Source of the DNA: J054 sp963850255
GTDB taxonomy: Bacteria; Pseudomonadota; Gammaproteobacteria; Steroidobacterales; GCA-2729495
Assembly (NCBI GenBank): GCA_963850255.1
Contig: CAWKLL010000044.1
Coordinates: 1-64,000, forward strand
Direction of reading: 5' to 3'
DNA length: 64,000 bases
The position numbers and the translations under genes are program-made. Numbering within the stretch: position 1 is the stretch's first letter; each line of letters begins with the position of its first letter. Below are positions 17,734 through 26,241 of the stretch, piece by piece. Under the pieces are notes generated by a model. It was given only the letters and a program-made list of their open reading frames with translations, was not told where the DNA came from and did not search any database.

Positions 17734-18414
17734 ATGGCGAGGATTCTGGTTATTGACGGCAGTGCAGCAGACCGGGAACTCGTTTGCGCGCAACTGCGGG
17801 CAGAAGGCCATGAAACACTGGCCGCGCAAAACGGCGAGGAAGGACTCGCATTGCTGCGTCGGGAAAGTCCGATGCTGGTGATTAGCGACTGGAGTCTGCC
17901 GGACATGGACGGCCATGATCTGCTGCTCGGCATCCGTGCCTGCAATGGCCAGGGTTTAGCGCCGGTGATGATGCTCGCCGCGCGGGCCTCGGCTGACAGT
18001 ATTTCCAGCGCGCGCGCTGCCGGCGTGGCCGACATCATGTTCAAGCCACACCGCAAGGACGAACTGGTCGCCCGCGTCGCCGCGGCCTTGCGCGGCGATG
18101 GCGCGAGCATTGCCCGCCACAGCTTGCTGAGCAACGGCAAGCTGCGTCTCGACCGCGTCGCACACAAGGTAAAGGTCGGCCAGTTCGAAATAGACCTGGC
18201 GCCGGTTGAGTTCCGGCTACTGGCTTTTCTGATGGAAAACCCCGGTCGCGTGCTGGATCGCCAGCAGCTGCTGGAAAAGGTCTGGAATCGCCGCGCCGGG
18301 ATAGGTCAGCGCACCGTCGATGTCCATGTCCGTCGTCTGCGAGCCGCGCTAGAGCCACATGGCTGTGATGGGCTTCTGCAAACCGTGCGCGGCTTCGGCT
18401 ACCGTTTCGGATAG
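17734..18414 (+). CDS. PhoB-like response regulator with an impaired receiver domain
   Basis: A 226-residue OmpR-family regulator with receiver (1-120) and winged-helix domain (about 130-225; ending TVRGFGYRFG). The phosphoacceptor Asp is present (D52 in ISDWSLPD) and so is the conserved Lys (K104 in FKPH). However, the acidic pair that binds Mg2+ is D8-G9 instead of two acidic residues, and the switch Thr is Ala82 (MLAARAS rather than MLTARAG). Phosphorylation is therefore doubtful. It sits 106 bases before phoB as a divergent paralogue. It may act unphosphorylated, as a DNA-binding antagonist or heterodimer partner of PhoB; that is inference. The DNA-binding helix VDVHVRRLR is intact. Confidence 0.85.
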   Translation: MARILVIDGSAADRELVCAQLRAEGHETLAAQNGEEGLALLRRESPMLVISDWSLPDMDGHDLLLGIRACNGQGLAPVMMLAARASADSISSARAAGVADIMFKPHRKDELVARVAAALRGDGASIARHSLLSNGKLRLDRVAHKVKVGQFEIDLAPVEFRLLAFLMENPGRVLDRQQLLEKVWNRRAGIGQRTVDVHVRRLRAALEPHGCDGLLQTVRGFGYRFG

Positions 18415-18473
18415 CCCTCAACCAGGCGCGTTTCAGCGCCGCCTGCAGGTTTGCCTGATATCTCGTAACCTGC

Positions 18474-18491
18474 TTGTAATAAAACACTGAT
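18474..18491 (+). promoter_or_regulatory. Candidate Pho box before phoB
   Basis: TTGTAAT, four A residues, then CACTGAT: two seven-base half-sites spaced as in PhoB sites (CTGTCAT), matching 9 of 14 positions. It lies 30 bases before the phoB ATG and would fit autoregulation, but the match is modest. Confidence 0.3.
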
Positions 18492-18520
18492 GTACTAGTC
18501 TTACATAGCGAGTGGAGACC

Positions 18521-19207
18521 ATGGGATCACGCCGAATACTTGTTGTTGAGGACGAAACTGCCATACGACAGATGATTGCGTTTAATTTGTTGCGCGCCGG
18601 ATATGAGGTTGTTGAAGCAGAAGACTGCCGCACAGCGCGCAGCCTGATTGCCGACGAGCGACCGGACCTGGTGCTGGTGGACTGGATGTTGCCGGACGCC
18701 TCGGGCCTGGAACTGACCCGATCCCTGCGTCGCGACGACGCCAATCGAGAGCTACCTATTATTATGCTGACAGCCCGCGCCGGCGAACGTGACAAGATTA
18801 CCGGTCTGGACGGCGGTGCCGATGACTATATAACCAAGCCCTTCGCGCCGCGTGAATTGCTTGCGCGTATCAACGCCCTGCTGCGTCGTTCCACATCTGA
18901 CCTGGAAGAGCCTTTGAGCGCCGGCGAGCTGCGTCTGGATCCGGTTAGCCATCGAGTTACCGTCGGCGAAAACGAAGTGTCTCTTGGCCCTACGGAGTAC
19001 CGGCTGCTCAAGTTTCTGATGGCTAACCCGGAGCGGGTCTATGGACGCAGCCAGTTGCTGGACCAGGTATGGGGTCAGAATGTCTACGTAGAAGAACGCA
19101 CCGTGGATGTGCATGTTCGTCGTCTGCGCAAGGCGCTGGAGGCCTATTCCGCAGATCACTATGTGCAGACCGTGCGCGGCGCGGGTTACAGATTCTCAAC
19201 GCGTTGA
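18521..19207 (+). CDS. phoB: Phosphate regulon response regulator PhoB
   Basis: A 228-residue OmpR-family regulator. All receiver residues are present: E10-D11, D54 (LVDWMLPD), T84 (MLTARAG) and K106 (YITKPF). The C-terminal winged helix has RTVDVHVRRLRKALE and VQTVRGAGYRFS. PhoB is phosphorylated by PhoR under phosphate starvation and activates pst and other genes. The ATG at 18521 is chosen over the in-frame GTG at 18512, as it gives the usual PhoB N-terminus; a GGAG lies just before it. phoR follows after one base. Confidence 0.93.
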   Translation: MGSRRILVVEDETAIRQMIAFNLLRAGYEVVEAEDCRTARSLIADERPDLVLVDWMLPDASGLELTRSLRRDDANRELPIIMLTARAGERDKITGLDGGADDYITKPFAPRELLARINALLRRSTSDLEEPLSAGELRLDPVSHRVTVGENEVSLGPTEYRLLKFLMANPERVYGRSQLLDQVWGQNVYVEERTVDVHVRRLRKALEAYSADHYVQTVRGAGYRFSTR

Positions 19208-19208
19208 T

Positions 19209-20513
19209 ATGCCTGCGGTCTGGATAACAGCACTCTGGCAGCATGGCGCGGTGCTTTTGGCCGGGCTGTTTCTGGGCTGGGTTTATTCTGCTCCGCTGCC
19301 GGGGCTATTTGCCGCCGTTTTAGTGTTGCTGGGCTGGCATGTCTACCATTTATTTTTGCTCGAGCGCTGGTTACGCACCGGTCGCAAAGGACCCCTGCCG
19401 TCCGGGAACGGTCCCTGGTCCCAGGTTCTGGCAAGAATTCAGGCGCTGCGCGACGAGATTCGGCTGCACAAGGGCAATTGGCGAAGCCTGGTCAAGGAGT
19501 TGCGGGCCTCAACAAAAGCATTTCCTGACGGCGGGATCATTCTCGGTGCCGACAATGAAATTATTCGCGCCAATAAGGTGGCGCGTGGTTTGCTGGGCCT
19601 GAAGAAAAAGCGCGATCGGGGCGCGCGTATCGAGAACCTGTTACGACATCCGGACTTCGTCGCTTATCTGGAGCACGGTAAGAAAAACGAGAGTGTTGAG
19701 ATTCCTGCGCCTGTTGGCGCAGACACCTGGTTGTCCTGTCGGCTTATTCCCTATGGCGTCGATCAGAAGCTGCTGCTGGTGCGCGATATATCCCAGAACG
19801 TCCAGGTCGACCGTGTGCGCCGGGATTTTGTGGCCAATGCATCGCATGAATTGCGTTCGCCATTAACTGTAATTTCCGGCTATCTCGAGGTCATGGATGA
19901 GGACCAGAGCATGCCCGAAACCTGGCAAACGCCGGTAAAGGAGATGCGCGAGCAGGCCGATCGGATGAGCGCGCTGGTGAATGACCTGCTGATTCTTTCC
20001 AAGCTCGAGTCTTCGTTAGTCGCGACCAAAGAACATAGTGTCGACATACACGCGTTGATCAAGGCGGCTCAACGTGAAGCTTTGTCCCTGGGAGATCATC
20101 CGCGGGATATCGAGCTGAACCTGGCTAGCAAGGCGAAGCTGCGCGGTGACGAGTCCGAACTAAAGTCGGTGGTCAGCAACCTGGTCAGCAATGCAGTGCG
20201 CTATACGCCAGAGGGCGGGCGGGTCACGATTAGCTGGAGCGTTGACGAGTGTGGCGCGCATCTAGCAGTTACCGATACGGGCATTGGTATCGCCGAAGAG
20301 GATATCCCCCGGCTTACAGAGAGATTTTATCGAGCCGACGGCGGACGAGCACGGGAGCAGGGAGGCACGGGCCTTGGGCTCGCCATTGTGAAACATGTCT
20401 TGAAACGTCACGATGCTGAACTGGAAATATCAAGTCAGGTTGGCAAGGGCAGTCGCTTTATCTGCCATTTTCCGGCTGCGCGACTTGAGTCGGCCGCGGA
20501 TCCTATCCGCTAA
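19209..20513 (+). CDS. phoR: Phosphate regulon sensor histidine kinase PhoR
   Basis: A 434-residue inner-membrane kinase. Two N-terminal hydrophobic segments (about 5-25 and 30-50) are followed by a PAS-like domain (about 95-195), the DHp domain with phospho-His H213 in ASHELRSPLT, and a HATPase_c domain with the N box (SNLVSNAVRYTPEGG), G1 (DTGIGI) and G2 (GGTGLGLAIVKH). The start lies one base after the phoB stop, without a Shine-Dalgarno, so translation is probably coupled. A longer frame opens at 19107 inside phoB but has no family support. Confidence 0.93.
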   Translation: MPAVWITALWQHGAVLLAGLFLGWVYSAPLPGLFAAVLVLLGWHVYHLFLLERWLRTGRKGPLPSGNGPWSQVLARIQALRDEIRLHKGNWRSLVKELRASTKAFPDGGIILGADNEIIRANKVARGLLGLKKKRDRGARIENLLRHPDFVAYLEHGKKNESVEIPAPVGADTWLSCRLIPYGVDQKLLLVRDISQNVQVDRVRRDFVANASHELRSPLTVISGYLEVMDEDQSMPETWQTPVKEMREQADRMSALVNDLLILSKLESSLVATKEHSVDIHALIKAAQREALSLGDHPRDIELNLASKAKLRGDESELKSVVSNLVSNAVRYTPEGGRVTISWSVDECGAHLAVTDTGIGIAEEDIPRLTERFYRADGGRAREQGGTGLGLAIVKHVLKRHDAELEISSQVGKGSRFICHFPAARLESAADPIR

Positions 20514-20538
20514 AAAGCCGTTACGGGAGTAATTCAAT

Positions 20539-21264
20539 ATGGCCTCAGATCAATTTGCGCAGCACATTTCGCGGCGCTACAACGAAGAACTCGAAAGCCT
20601 GCGGACGGAAGTGCTGCGCATGGGCGGCGCGGTCGAAAATCAGTTGAGTACCGCGGTGGAAGCCATTACCGCCGGTGACAGCGAGATGGGCCTGGGGGTA
20701 GCGCGTTCAGACTATCGTATTAACGAGATGGAAGTGGCGATCGATGAAGAATGCAGCCGCATTCTTGCCACGCGAGCACCGATTGCCGGCGATTTGCGCC
20801 TGATTGTCGCAGTGATCAAAACCATTACTGACCTTGAGCGAATTGGCGACGAGGCGCAGAAAATCGGCTATCTAGCGTCCAAGCTGGCCGGCGAGCATCA
20901 GCCGCATGACCACTATGGCGAATTACGCGCGCTGGGCGAGCATGTGCAGGCAATGGTTCACGATGCGCTGGATGCTTTTTCCCGCCTGGATGCGGCGGAC
21001 GCGCTAGAGGTGGTGGAGGAAGACAAGATGGTGGACGAAGAGTACGACGATATTACCCGCGCCTGCATTACCTGGATGATGGAAGATCCGCGCACCATCC
21101 GGCGCTTCATGGATGTTAGCTGGACAGCGCGGGCCCTGGAACGGATCGGCGATCATGCCAAAAATATATCCGAATATGTTATTTATCTCGTACATGGTCG
21201 GGATATACGGCATTTGAAGATCGAAGAAGTCAAAGAGGAAGTCAGCGGCGAAGCATCCGGCTGA
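20539..21264 (+). CDS. phoU: Phosphate signalling protein PhoU
   Basis: A 241-residue helical protein with two PhoU repeats. The metal-binding segments EVAIDEECSRILATR-type and DLERIGDEAQKI (first repeat) and ALERIGDHAKNISEY (second repeat) are clear. PhoU links the Pst transporter to PhoR, keeping PhoR in phosphatase mode when phosphate is sufficient. Here it lies between phoR and pstS, not after pstB as in E. coli. A GGGAGT site precedes the ATG. Confidence 0.95.
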   Translation: MASDQFAQHISRRYNEELESLRTEVLRMGGAVENQLSTAVEAITAGDSEMGLGVARSDYRINEMEVAIDEECSRILATRAPIAGDLRLIVAVIKTITDLERIGDEAQKIGYLASKLAGEHQPHDHYGELRALGEHVQAMVHDALDAFSRLDAADALEVVEEDKMVDEEYDDITRACITWMMEDPRTIRRFMDVSWTARALERIGDHAKNISEYVIYLVHGRDIRHLKIEEVKEEVSGEASG

Positions 21265-21331
21265 AATATTTCCTTAACATTACGGCCATACACTGGCTGT
21301 ACTTTTAGACGACCTTGCTGCGGAGGCAATC

Positions 21332-22399
21332 GTGTCAAAAATTACCAAACAGGCGGCTCTTATTGTGGCCGCCGCTGTCCTGGTTTATACATCTGCGCCG
21401 GTTTTCGGCCAGGCTGCTCGTGATTACATCAGCATCGTGGGCTCGTCCACGGTCTATCCCTTTGCAACGGTGGTGGCCGAGCAGTTCGGTCGCAGCACCA
21501 ACTTCAAGACCCCCAAGATTGAGTCCACGGGATCTGGCGGCGGTCTGAAATTGTTCTGCGCCGGCATCGGCGTCAGTCATCCGGATATCACCAACGCGTC
21601 GCGTCGCATCAAGGCTTCCGAGGTTGAGAACTGCGCGGGCAATGGCGTTACCGATATTATTGAAGTCAAGATTGGCTACGACGGCATTGTCCTGGCTAAT
21701 TCCAACGCTGCGAAGACCTACGAGCTCAGCCGTCGGGACATTTTCCTGGCCCTGGCCAAGGATGTGCCGGATCCTGGCGGTGCCGAGAAACTGATTGCTA
21801 ATCCCTATCAGAAATGGAATGAGATCAATCCGGCCTTGCCCGCGACCACCATCGAAGTCCTCGGCCCTCCGCCAACCTCCGGTACGCGCGATGCCTTTGC
21901 AGAACTGGCACTGGAAGGCGGCTGTAAGACTTTTGATTGGATCGTCGCTATCAAGAAGCAGGACAAGAGCCGCTACAAGGGTATTTGTCACGGTGTCCGT
22001 GAAGATGGGCGCTACATTGAAGCAGGCGAGAACGATAATCTGATCGTGCAGAAGCTGCGCGCCAATCCCGATGCCCTGGGCGTGTTCGGATTTAGCTTCC
22101 TGGATCAGAATGCCGATGTCGTGCACGGTTCGGTGATTGACGGCACGTCGCCGACATTTGATGCTATTTCCGACGGTGAATATCCGGTTTCGCGCTCACT
22201 GTATTTCTATGTCAAGAAAGCGCATGTCGATGCGATTCCGGGAATCCGTGAATATCTGGCGGAATTCACCGGCGCTCGCGCCATGGGTGAAGAGGGCTAT
22301 CTCTCGGATCGTGGCTTGATTCCGCTGCCGCCGGCCGAGTACGCAGAAGTGTCTGCGGCCGTGCGCGAATTACAATTACTGAGTCTCGCGGCCAATTAG
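21332..22399 (+). CDS. pstS: Phosphate ABC transporter, periplasmic phosphate-binding protein
   Basis: A 355-residue periplasmic protein. A signal peptide (about residues 1-26, cut near VFGQA) precedes a mature protein starting with SIVGSSTVYPF, and the phosphate-contacting motif ESTGSGGG follows at about 63-70; TSGTRDAF is the second binding loop. It captures phosphate for PstCAB. The GTG start has GGAGG at 21319-21323. A GC hairpin and a strong terminator-like stem follow the gene, so pstS may be expressed above the permease genes. I found no clear Pho box in the 67 bases before it. Confidence 0.95.
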   Translation: MSKITKQAALIVAAAVLVYTSAPVFGQAARDYISIVGSSTVYPFATVVAEQFGRSTNFKTPKIESTGSGGGLKLFCAGIGVSHPDITNASRRIKASEVENCAGNGVTDIIEVKIGYDGIVLANSNAAKTYELSRRDIFLALAKDVPDPGGAEKLIANPYQKWNEINPALPATTIEVLGPPPTSGTRDAFAELALEGGCKTFDWIVAIKKQDKSRYKGICHGVREDGRYIEAGENDNLIVQKLRANPDALGVFGFSFLDQNADVVHGSVIDGTSPTFDAISDGEYPVSRSLYFYVKKAHVDAIPGIREYLAEFTGARAMGEEGYLSDRGLIPLPPAEYAEVSAAVRELQLLSLAAN

Positions 22400-22409
22400 T
22401 CGCGAACGC

Positions 22410-22439
22410 TCACGCCCCTGCCGCCGGGTTCGGGCGTGA
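22410..22439 (+). terminator. GC hairpin after pstS
   Basis: TCACGCCC (22410-22417) pairs with GGGCGTGA (22432-22439) across a 14-base loop just past the pstS stop. There is no T-run. It may protect the 3' end of pstS mRNA from exonucleases. Confidence 0.4.
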
Positions 22440-22457
22440 ATACTAATACCCTGCGGC

Positions 22458-22492
22458 GGCGGCCGGACTATCGGCCGCCGTCGCTGTTTTTT
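22458..22492 (+). terminator. Intrinsic terminator/attenuator between pstS and pstC
   Basis: An eight-base perfect stem (GGCGGCCG 22458-22465 and CGGCCGCC 22472-22479, six-base loop) is followed within eight bases by six T residues (22487-22492). This is the best rho-independent terminator in the window. As pstC starts 15 bases later with the same orientation, it probably lowers readthrough so that PstS exceeds PstCAB. Confidence 0.6.
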
Positions 22493-22506
22493 GATATGGG
22501 CTGCTG

Positions 22507-23895
22507 ATGCAACTGTCGACCTTACTGTTGGTGCTTGGCACGATGGCGATCGCCGCCTTCATGTTGGGTCGCCGGCGCGCCATCTCGACGGTTGGCGGCT
22601 ACGGTGGTCTGCGCGATCTGCATTCCCTGCCCAAGTACTACGGTTACTACGCGGCTATCTGGTGCGGGCTGCCCGGCTTGATGCTGGTCGGCCTGTGGCT
22701 GTCATTGAGTGACGGCGTGATCATGGCGCGCGTGCTGGCCTCTCTGCCCGCGGCGCTGCAGCAGTTGCCGGACTCCGAATTAAGTCTGGTAACCAATGAC
22801 ATCAAGAACATGGCCGCAGGCCAGTTCTCCAATCCGCTGCGCGAAGACGAACTTGCCGGCGCCGTTGATCTCTACATTAGTCTAAAAAATTCGGCACGCT
22901 GGCTGCTGTCGGCATTGCTGGTGGCGCTGGCCGCGGCCGGCTTCGCCGTCGCCTGGTCGCGCGTCGGGCCGAAGTTTCGCGCCCGCAATCGCGTCGAGCG
23001 GGTGATTCTCTGGATGCTCATCGCCGCATCGACACTGGCAATTTTTACCACCGTGGGAATTTTGCTGTCGGTGTTGTTTGAATCCCTGCGGTTTTTTCAG
23101 AAGGTGCCGATCACGGATTTTCTGTTTGGTCTCACCTGGAGCCCGCAAACGGCGCTGCGCGCAGATCAAGTGGGTTCATCGGGTGCATTCGGCGCAATCC
23201 CCCTGTTTGCAGGCACCATAATGATTTCGGCCATCGCCATGTTTGTTGCCATGCCCGTGGGGCTGATGACGGCGATTTACCTCTCCGAATACGCACCTTC
23301 GAGACTGCGCTCGGTGGTGAAACCGGTGCTGGAGATACTCGCCGGCATACCGACGGTGGTGTATGGATTTTTTGCTGCATTGACGGTAGCACCGCTGTTA
23401 CGCGAGGCGGGCGTCAGTCTGGGGCTGGATGTCGCGTCGGAAAGCGCACTCGGCGCCGGACTGGTAATGGGCATCATGATCATACCCTTTGTATCTTCGC
23501 TGGCGGACGACGTCATTAACGCGGTGCCGCAGGCCATGCGGGATGGCTCGCTGGCGCTGGGTGCGACCAAGTCCGAGACCATCAAACAGGTTGTTCTGCC
23601 ATCGGCCCTGCCGGGCATCGTTGCCGGCGGTCTGCTGGCCGCGTCGCGGGCCATCGGCGAAACAATGATTGTGGTCATGGCAGCAGGTTTGTCAGCCAAC
23701 CTCACCGCTAACCCGCTGGAGGCTGTGACCACGGTAACGGTGCAGATTGTGACCTTGCTGGTCGGCGATCAGGAGTTTGACAGTGCCAAGACCCTGGCAG
23801 CCTTTGCACTGGGTCTGATGCTGTTTCTCACCACGCTGGTACTTAATGTGGTGGCACTGCAGCTGGTACGCAAATATCGCGAGGAGTACGAGTAG
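22507..23895 (+). CDS. pstC: Phosphate ABC transporter permease PstC (long form)
   Basis: A 462-residue inner-membrane permease. The C-terminal ABC permease domain (about 240-455) has the EAA loop with ALGATKSETIKQVVLPSALPG. An additional N-terminal region of about 200 residues with hydrophobic segments and a periplasmic stretch makes it about 150 residues longer than E. coli PstC; this longer form is common in alphaproteobacteria and some marine gammaproteobacteria. It pairs with PstA to move phosphate. The pstA ATG follows two bases after the stop. Confidence 0.93.
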   Translation: MQLSTLLLVLGTMAIAAFMLGRRRAISTVGGYGGLRDLHSLPKYYGYYAAIWCGLPGLMLVGLWLSLSDGVIMARVLASLPAALQQLPDSELSLVTNDIKNMAAGQFSNPLREDELAGAVDLYISLKNSARWLLSALLVALAAAGFAVAWSRVGPKFRARNRVERVILWMLIAASTLAIFTTVGILLSVLFESLRFFQKVPITDFLFGLTWSPQTALRADQVGSSGAFGAIPLFAGTIMISAIAMFVAMPVGLMTAIYLSEYAPSRLRSVVKPVLEILAGIPTVVYGFFAALTVAPLLREAGVSLGLDVASESALGAGLVMGIMIIPFVSSLADDVINAVPQAMRDGSLALGATKSETIKQVVLPSALPGIVAGGLLAASRAIGETMIVVMAAGLSANLTANPLEAVTTVTVQIVTLLVGDQEFDSAKTLAAFALGLMLFLTTLVLNVVALQLVRKYREEYE

Positions 23896-23897
23896 CT

Positions 23898-25199
23898 ATG
23901 TCTGACGCCTCGCGTGGCCGCAACGAAGCTAATCGACAAAAGGTCGAGGCCAGTCTGGCCGCGCGCTATCGTCGCGAGAAGCGCTTTCGACTTTACGGCG
24001 CGCTGGCAGTGAGTCTTGGCCTGTTGTTCGTAGGCACCTTGTTTGTCTCGATTATCAGTAATGGCTACACGGCCTTTGGCCAGACCCACGTGCGTCTTGA
24101 AATCTATCTTGATCCGCAGGTTATAGATCCGGGCGGCAGCCGTGATCCGGCGGTGATCGGCCGCGCCAACTATGATCAGCTGGTACGTGTTGCGCTGCGT
24201 GAGATTTTTCCGGAAGTCACTGATCGACGCGGACGTCGCAGCCTGAATGGTTTGATGAGTTCGGGTGCCGGTTATTTTTTGCGCGATCAGCTGCTGGCGG
24301 ATCCGGGCCTGATGGGCCAGCGGAAGGAATACTGGCTGCCGGCCGATGACGACGTGGACATGCTGATCAAAGGCTATGTAGACCGGGAGCTGCCACAGGA
24401 ATCGCGACGTTTGAAGGATCAGCAAATCGCCTGGATCGACGCATTGCAGGCCGATGAGCGCATCGAGCGCAAGTTCAACAGCACGTTTTTTACCTCGGGT
24501 GATTCCCGCGAGCCTGAACTGGCCGGTATCGGTGGAGCGGCCAAGGGTTCTTTGTTCGCGTTATTGGTGACCCTGGCGCTGTCGTTCCCGCTGGGTGTGG
24601 CCGCAGCGGTCTACCTGGAAGAATTTGCGCCGAAAAATCGCTGGGTCGACCTGGTTGAGGTCAACATCAACAATCTCGCGGCTGTGCCATCCATCGTGTT
24701 TGGGTTGCTCGGTCTGGCCGTATTCATTAACTTTTTTGGCCTGCCGCGTTCGGCGCCACTGGTCGGTGGCCTGGTGCTGACACTGATGACCCTGCCGACC
24801 ATCATTATCGCCTCCCGCGCGGCCATCAAGGCTGTGCCGCCGTCGGTTCGCGAGGCCGCATTGGGTATAGGCGCCTCTCAGATGCAGACCGTATTCCACC
24901 ACGTGGTGCCATTGGCAATGCCGGGCATGCTGACCGGAGCGATTATCGGCATGGCCCAGGCGCTGGGCGAATCTGCGCCCTTGCTGATGATCGGCATGAT
25001 TGCCTTTATTGTTGATATTCCTGCCTCACCGCTGGATCCTTCAACAGTGCTGCCGGTCCAGGTCTTTCTTTGGGCAGATAGCCCCGAACGGGCCTTCGTT
25101 GAGCGTACTTCAGCAGCTATTATGGTTCTGCTCGGGTTCCTGCTGGTCATGAATGCGGCTGCGATCTGGTTGCGCAAGCGCTTTGAACGTCGCTGGTAG
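23898..25199 (+). CDS. pstA: Phosphate ABC transporter permease PstA (long form with N-terminal extension)
   Basis: A 433-residue permease. After a first membrane helix (about 35-58) comes a periplasmic insertion of about 150 residues, consistent with the DUF3333 extension of long PstA proteins, then the permease domain (about 215-425) with the EAA loop ALGIGASQMQTVFHHVVPLAMPG. It forms the channel with PstC. It follows pstC by two bases and pstB starts 25 bases after it. Confidence 0.92.
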   Translation: MSDASRGRNEANRQKVEASLAARYRREKRFRLYGALAVSLGLLFVGTLFVSIISNGYTAFGQTHVRLEIYLDPQVIDPGGSRDPAVIGRANYDQLVRVALREIFPEVTDRRGRRSLNGLMSSGAGYFLRDQLLADPGLMGQRKEYWLPADDDVDMLIKGYVDRELPQESRRLKDQQIAWIDALQADERIERKFNSTFFTSGDSREPELAGIGGAAKGSLFALLVTLALSFPLGVAAAVYLEEFAPKNRWVDLVEVNINNLAAVPSIVFGLLGLAVFINFFGLPRSAPLVGGLVLTLMTLPTIIIASRAAIKAVPPSVREAALGIGASQMQTVFHHVVPLAMPGMLTGAIIGMAQALGESAPLLMIGMIAFIVDIPASPLDPSTVLPVQVFLWADSPERAFVERTSAAIMVLLGFLLVMNAAAIWLRKRFERRW

Positions 25200-25224
25200 G
25201 CCGGAGTCAGGGAGAACAACAATA

Positions 25225-26142
25225 ATGACGAACAGGGAAGCTATAGAAACGCCTATGCCTAGCATCGACGACAAACCAGCTGCGTTCGAAGACTTGCCGA
25301 CGCCGTCACCGGCAGAGTCCGCCGAGAGTCGCGTATTGGCGATGTCCGAAGAGGCGAGTGAAACGGTGGGCAATATTCAAGCCGAGGATCCCGCCATTAC
25401 CGTGCGCAACTGCAATGTTTTCTACGGCGATACGCAAGCTTTGATAGATGTCAATCTGGATGTCGGACGCAACCAGGTGGTATCTCTGATTGGACCGTCC
25501 GGTTGCGGCAAGTCGACATTCCTGCGCTGCCTTAACCGGATGAACGACACCATTGATATCGCCAGGGTCACGGGCGATCTGCGCCTGTACGATGAGGATA
25601 TCAACGCGCGTAGCACGGATGTCGTGCTGCTCAGGGCACGGGTCGGGATGGTGTTTCAAAAGCCCAATCCATTCCCAAAATCGATTTACGAAAATGTGGC
25701 CTACGGACCGCGATTGCACGGACTGGCCAGTAACCGGGCCGAGCTCGACGAAATTGTTCGGTACAGCCTGGAGAAAGCCGGCCTGTGGAAGGAAGTCGCA
25801 GACCGGCTGGAATCGCCCGGCACCGGTCTGTCCGGTGGTCAGCAGCAGCGCCTGTGTATCGCCCGAACCATTGCTGTGAATCCTGAAGTGATCCTGATGG
25901 ACGAGCCATGCTCGGCGCTGGACCCCATCGCCACTGCGCGTATCGAGGATCTCATCGACGAGTTGTCGGAAAAATATGCCATCGTTATCGTTACTCACTC
26001 GATGCAGCAAGCTGCACGTGTCTCGCAACGCACTGCCTATTTCCACCTCGGCCGCTTGATCGAGGTAGATACGACGGACAAGATTTTCACCAATCCCGGC
26101 CATCAGCTCACTGAAGACTACGTCACCGGCCGCTTTGGCTAG
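25225..26142 (+). CDS. pstB: Phosphate ABC transporter ATP-binding protein
   Basis: A 305-residue ATPase that powers PstCA. It shows Walker A GPSGCGKST (near residues 89-97), the Q-loop VFQKPNPFP, signature LSGGQQQR, Walker B VILMDEPCSALDP and the H-loop VTHSM. An N-terminal tail of about 50 acidic, Pro-rich residues precedes the domain, longer than usual for PstB. The ATG at 25225 has AGGGAG about 11 bases upstream; an earlier in-frame start inside pstA has no support. Confidence 0.95.
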   Translation: MTNREAIETPMPSIDDKPAAFEDLPTPSPAESAESRVLAMSEEASETVGNIQAEDPAITVRNCNVFYGDTQALIDVNLDVGRNQVVSLIGPSGCGKSTFLRCLNRMNDTIDIARVTGDLRLYDEDINARSTDVVLLRARVGMVFQKPNPFPKSIYENVAYGPRLHGLASNRAELDEIVRYSLEKAGLWKEVADRLESPGTGLSGGQQQRLCIARTIAVNPEVILMDEPCSALDPIATARIEDLIDELSEKYAIVIVTHSMQQAARVSQRTAYFHLGRLIEVDTTDKIFTNPGHQLTEDYVTGRFG

Positions 26143-26197
26143 TCGGCTGGTTTACCGCGACCGTTAGTTCTTTTTGTTGCCCTTGGCGCGGGATTAC

Positions 26198-26221
26198 CCA
26201 CGCTGCGGCAAAACAGCGTGG
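26198..26221. terminator. Hairpin between convergent pstB and the lyase gene
   Basis: CCACGCTG (26198-26205) pairs perfectly with CAGCGTGG (26214-26221), eight-base loop containing four A residues. It lies between the convergent ends of two transcripts and could stop both, but there is no T-run on either strand. Confidence 0.35.
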
Positions 26222-26241
26222 CGGGGTACACTGCAGCCGGC

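Noticed and set aside
21265..21331. Pho box before pstS
   Set aside because: No pair of CTGTCAT-like half-sites with the right spacing was found in this gap. A site may lie further upstream or differ from the E. coli consensus.
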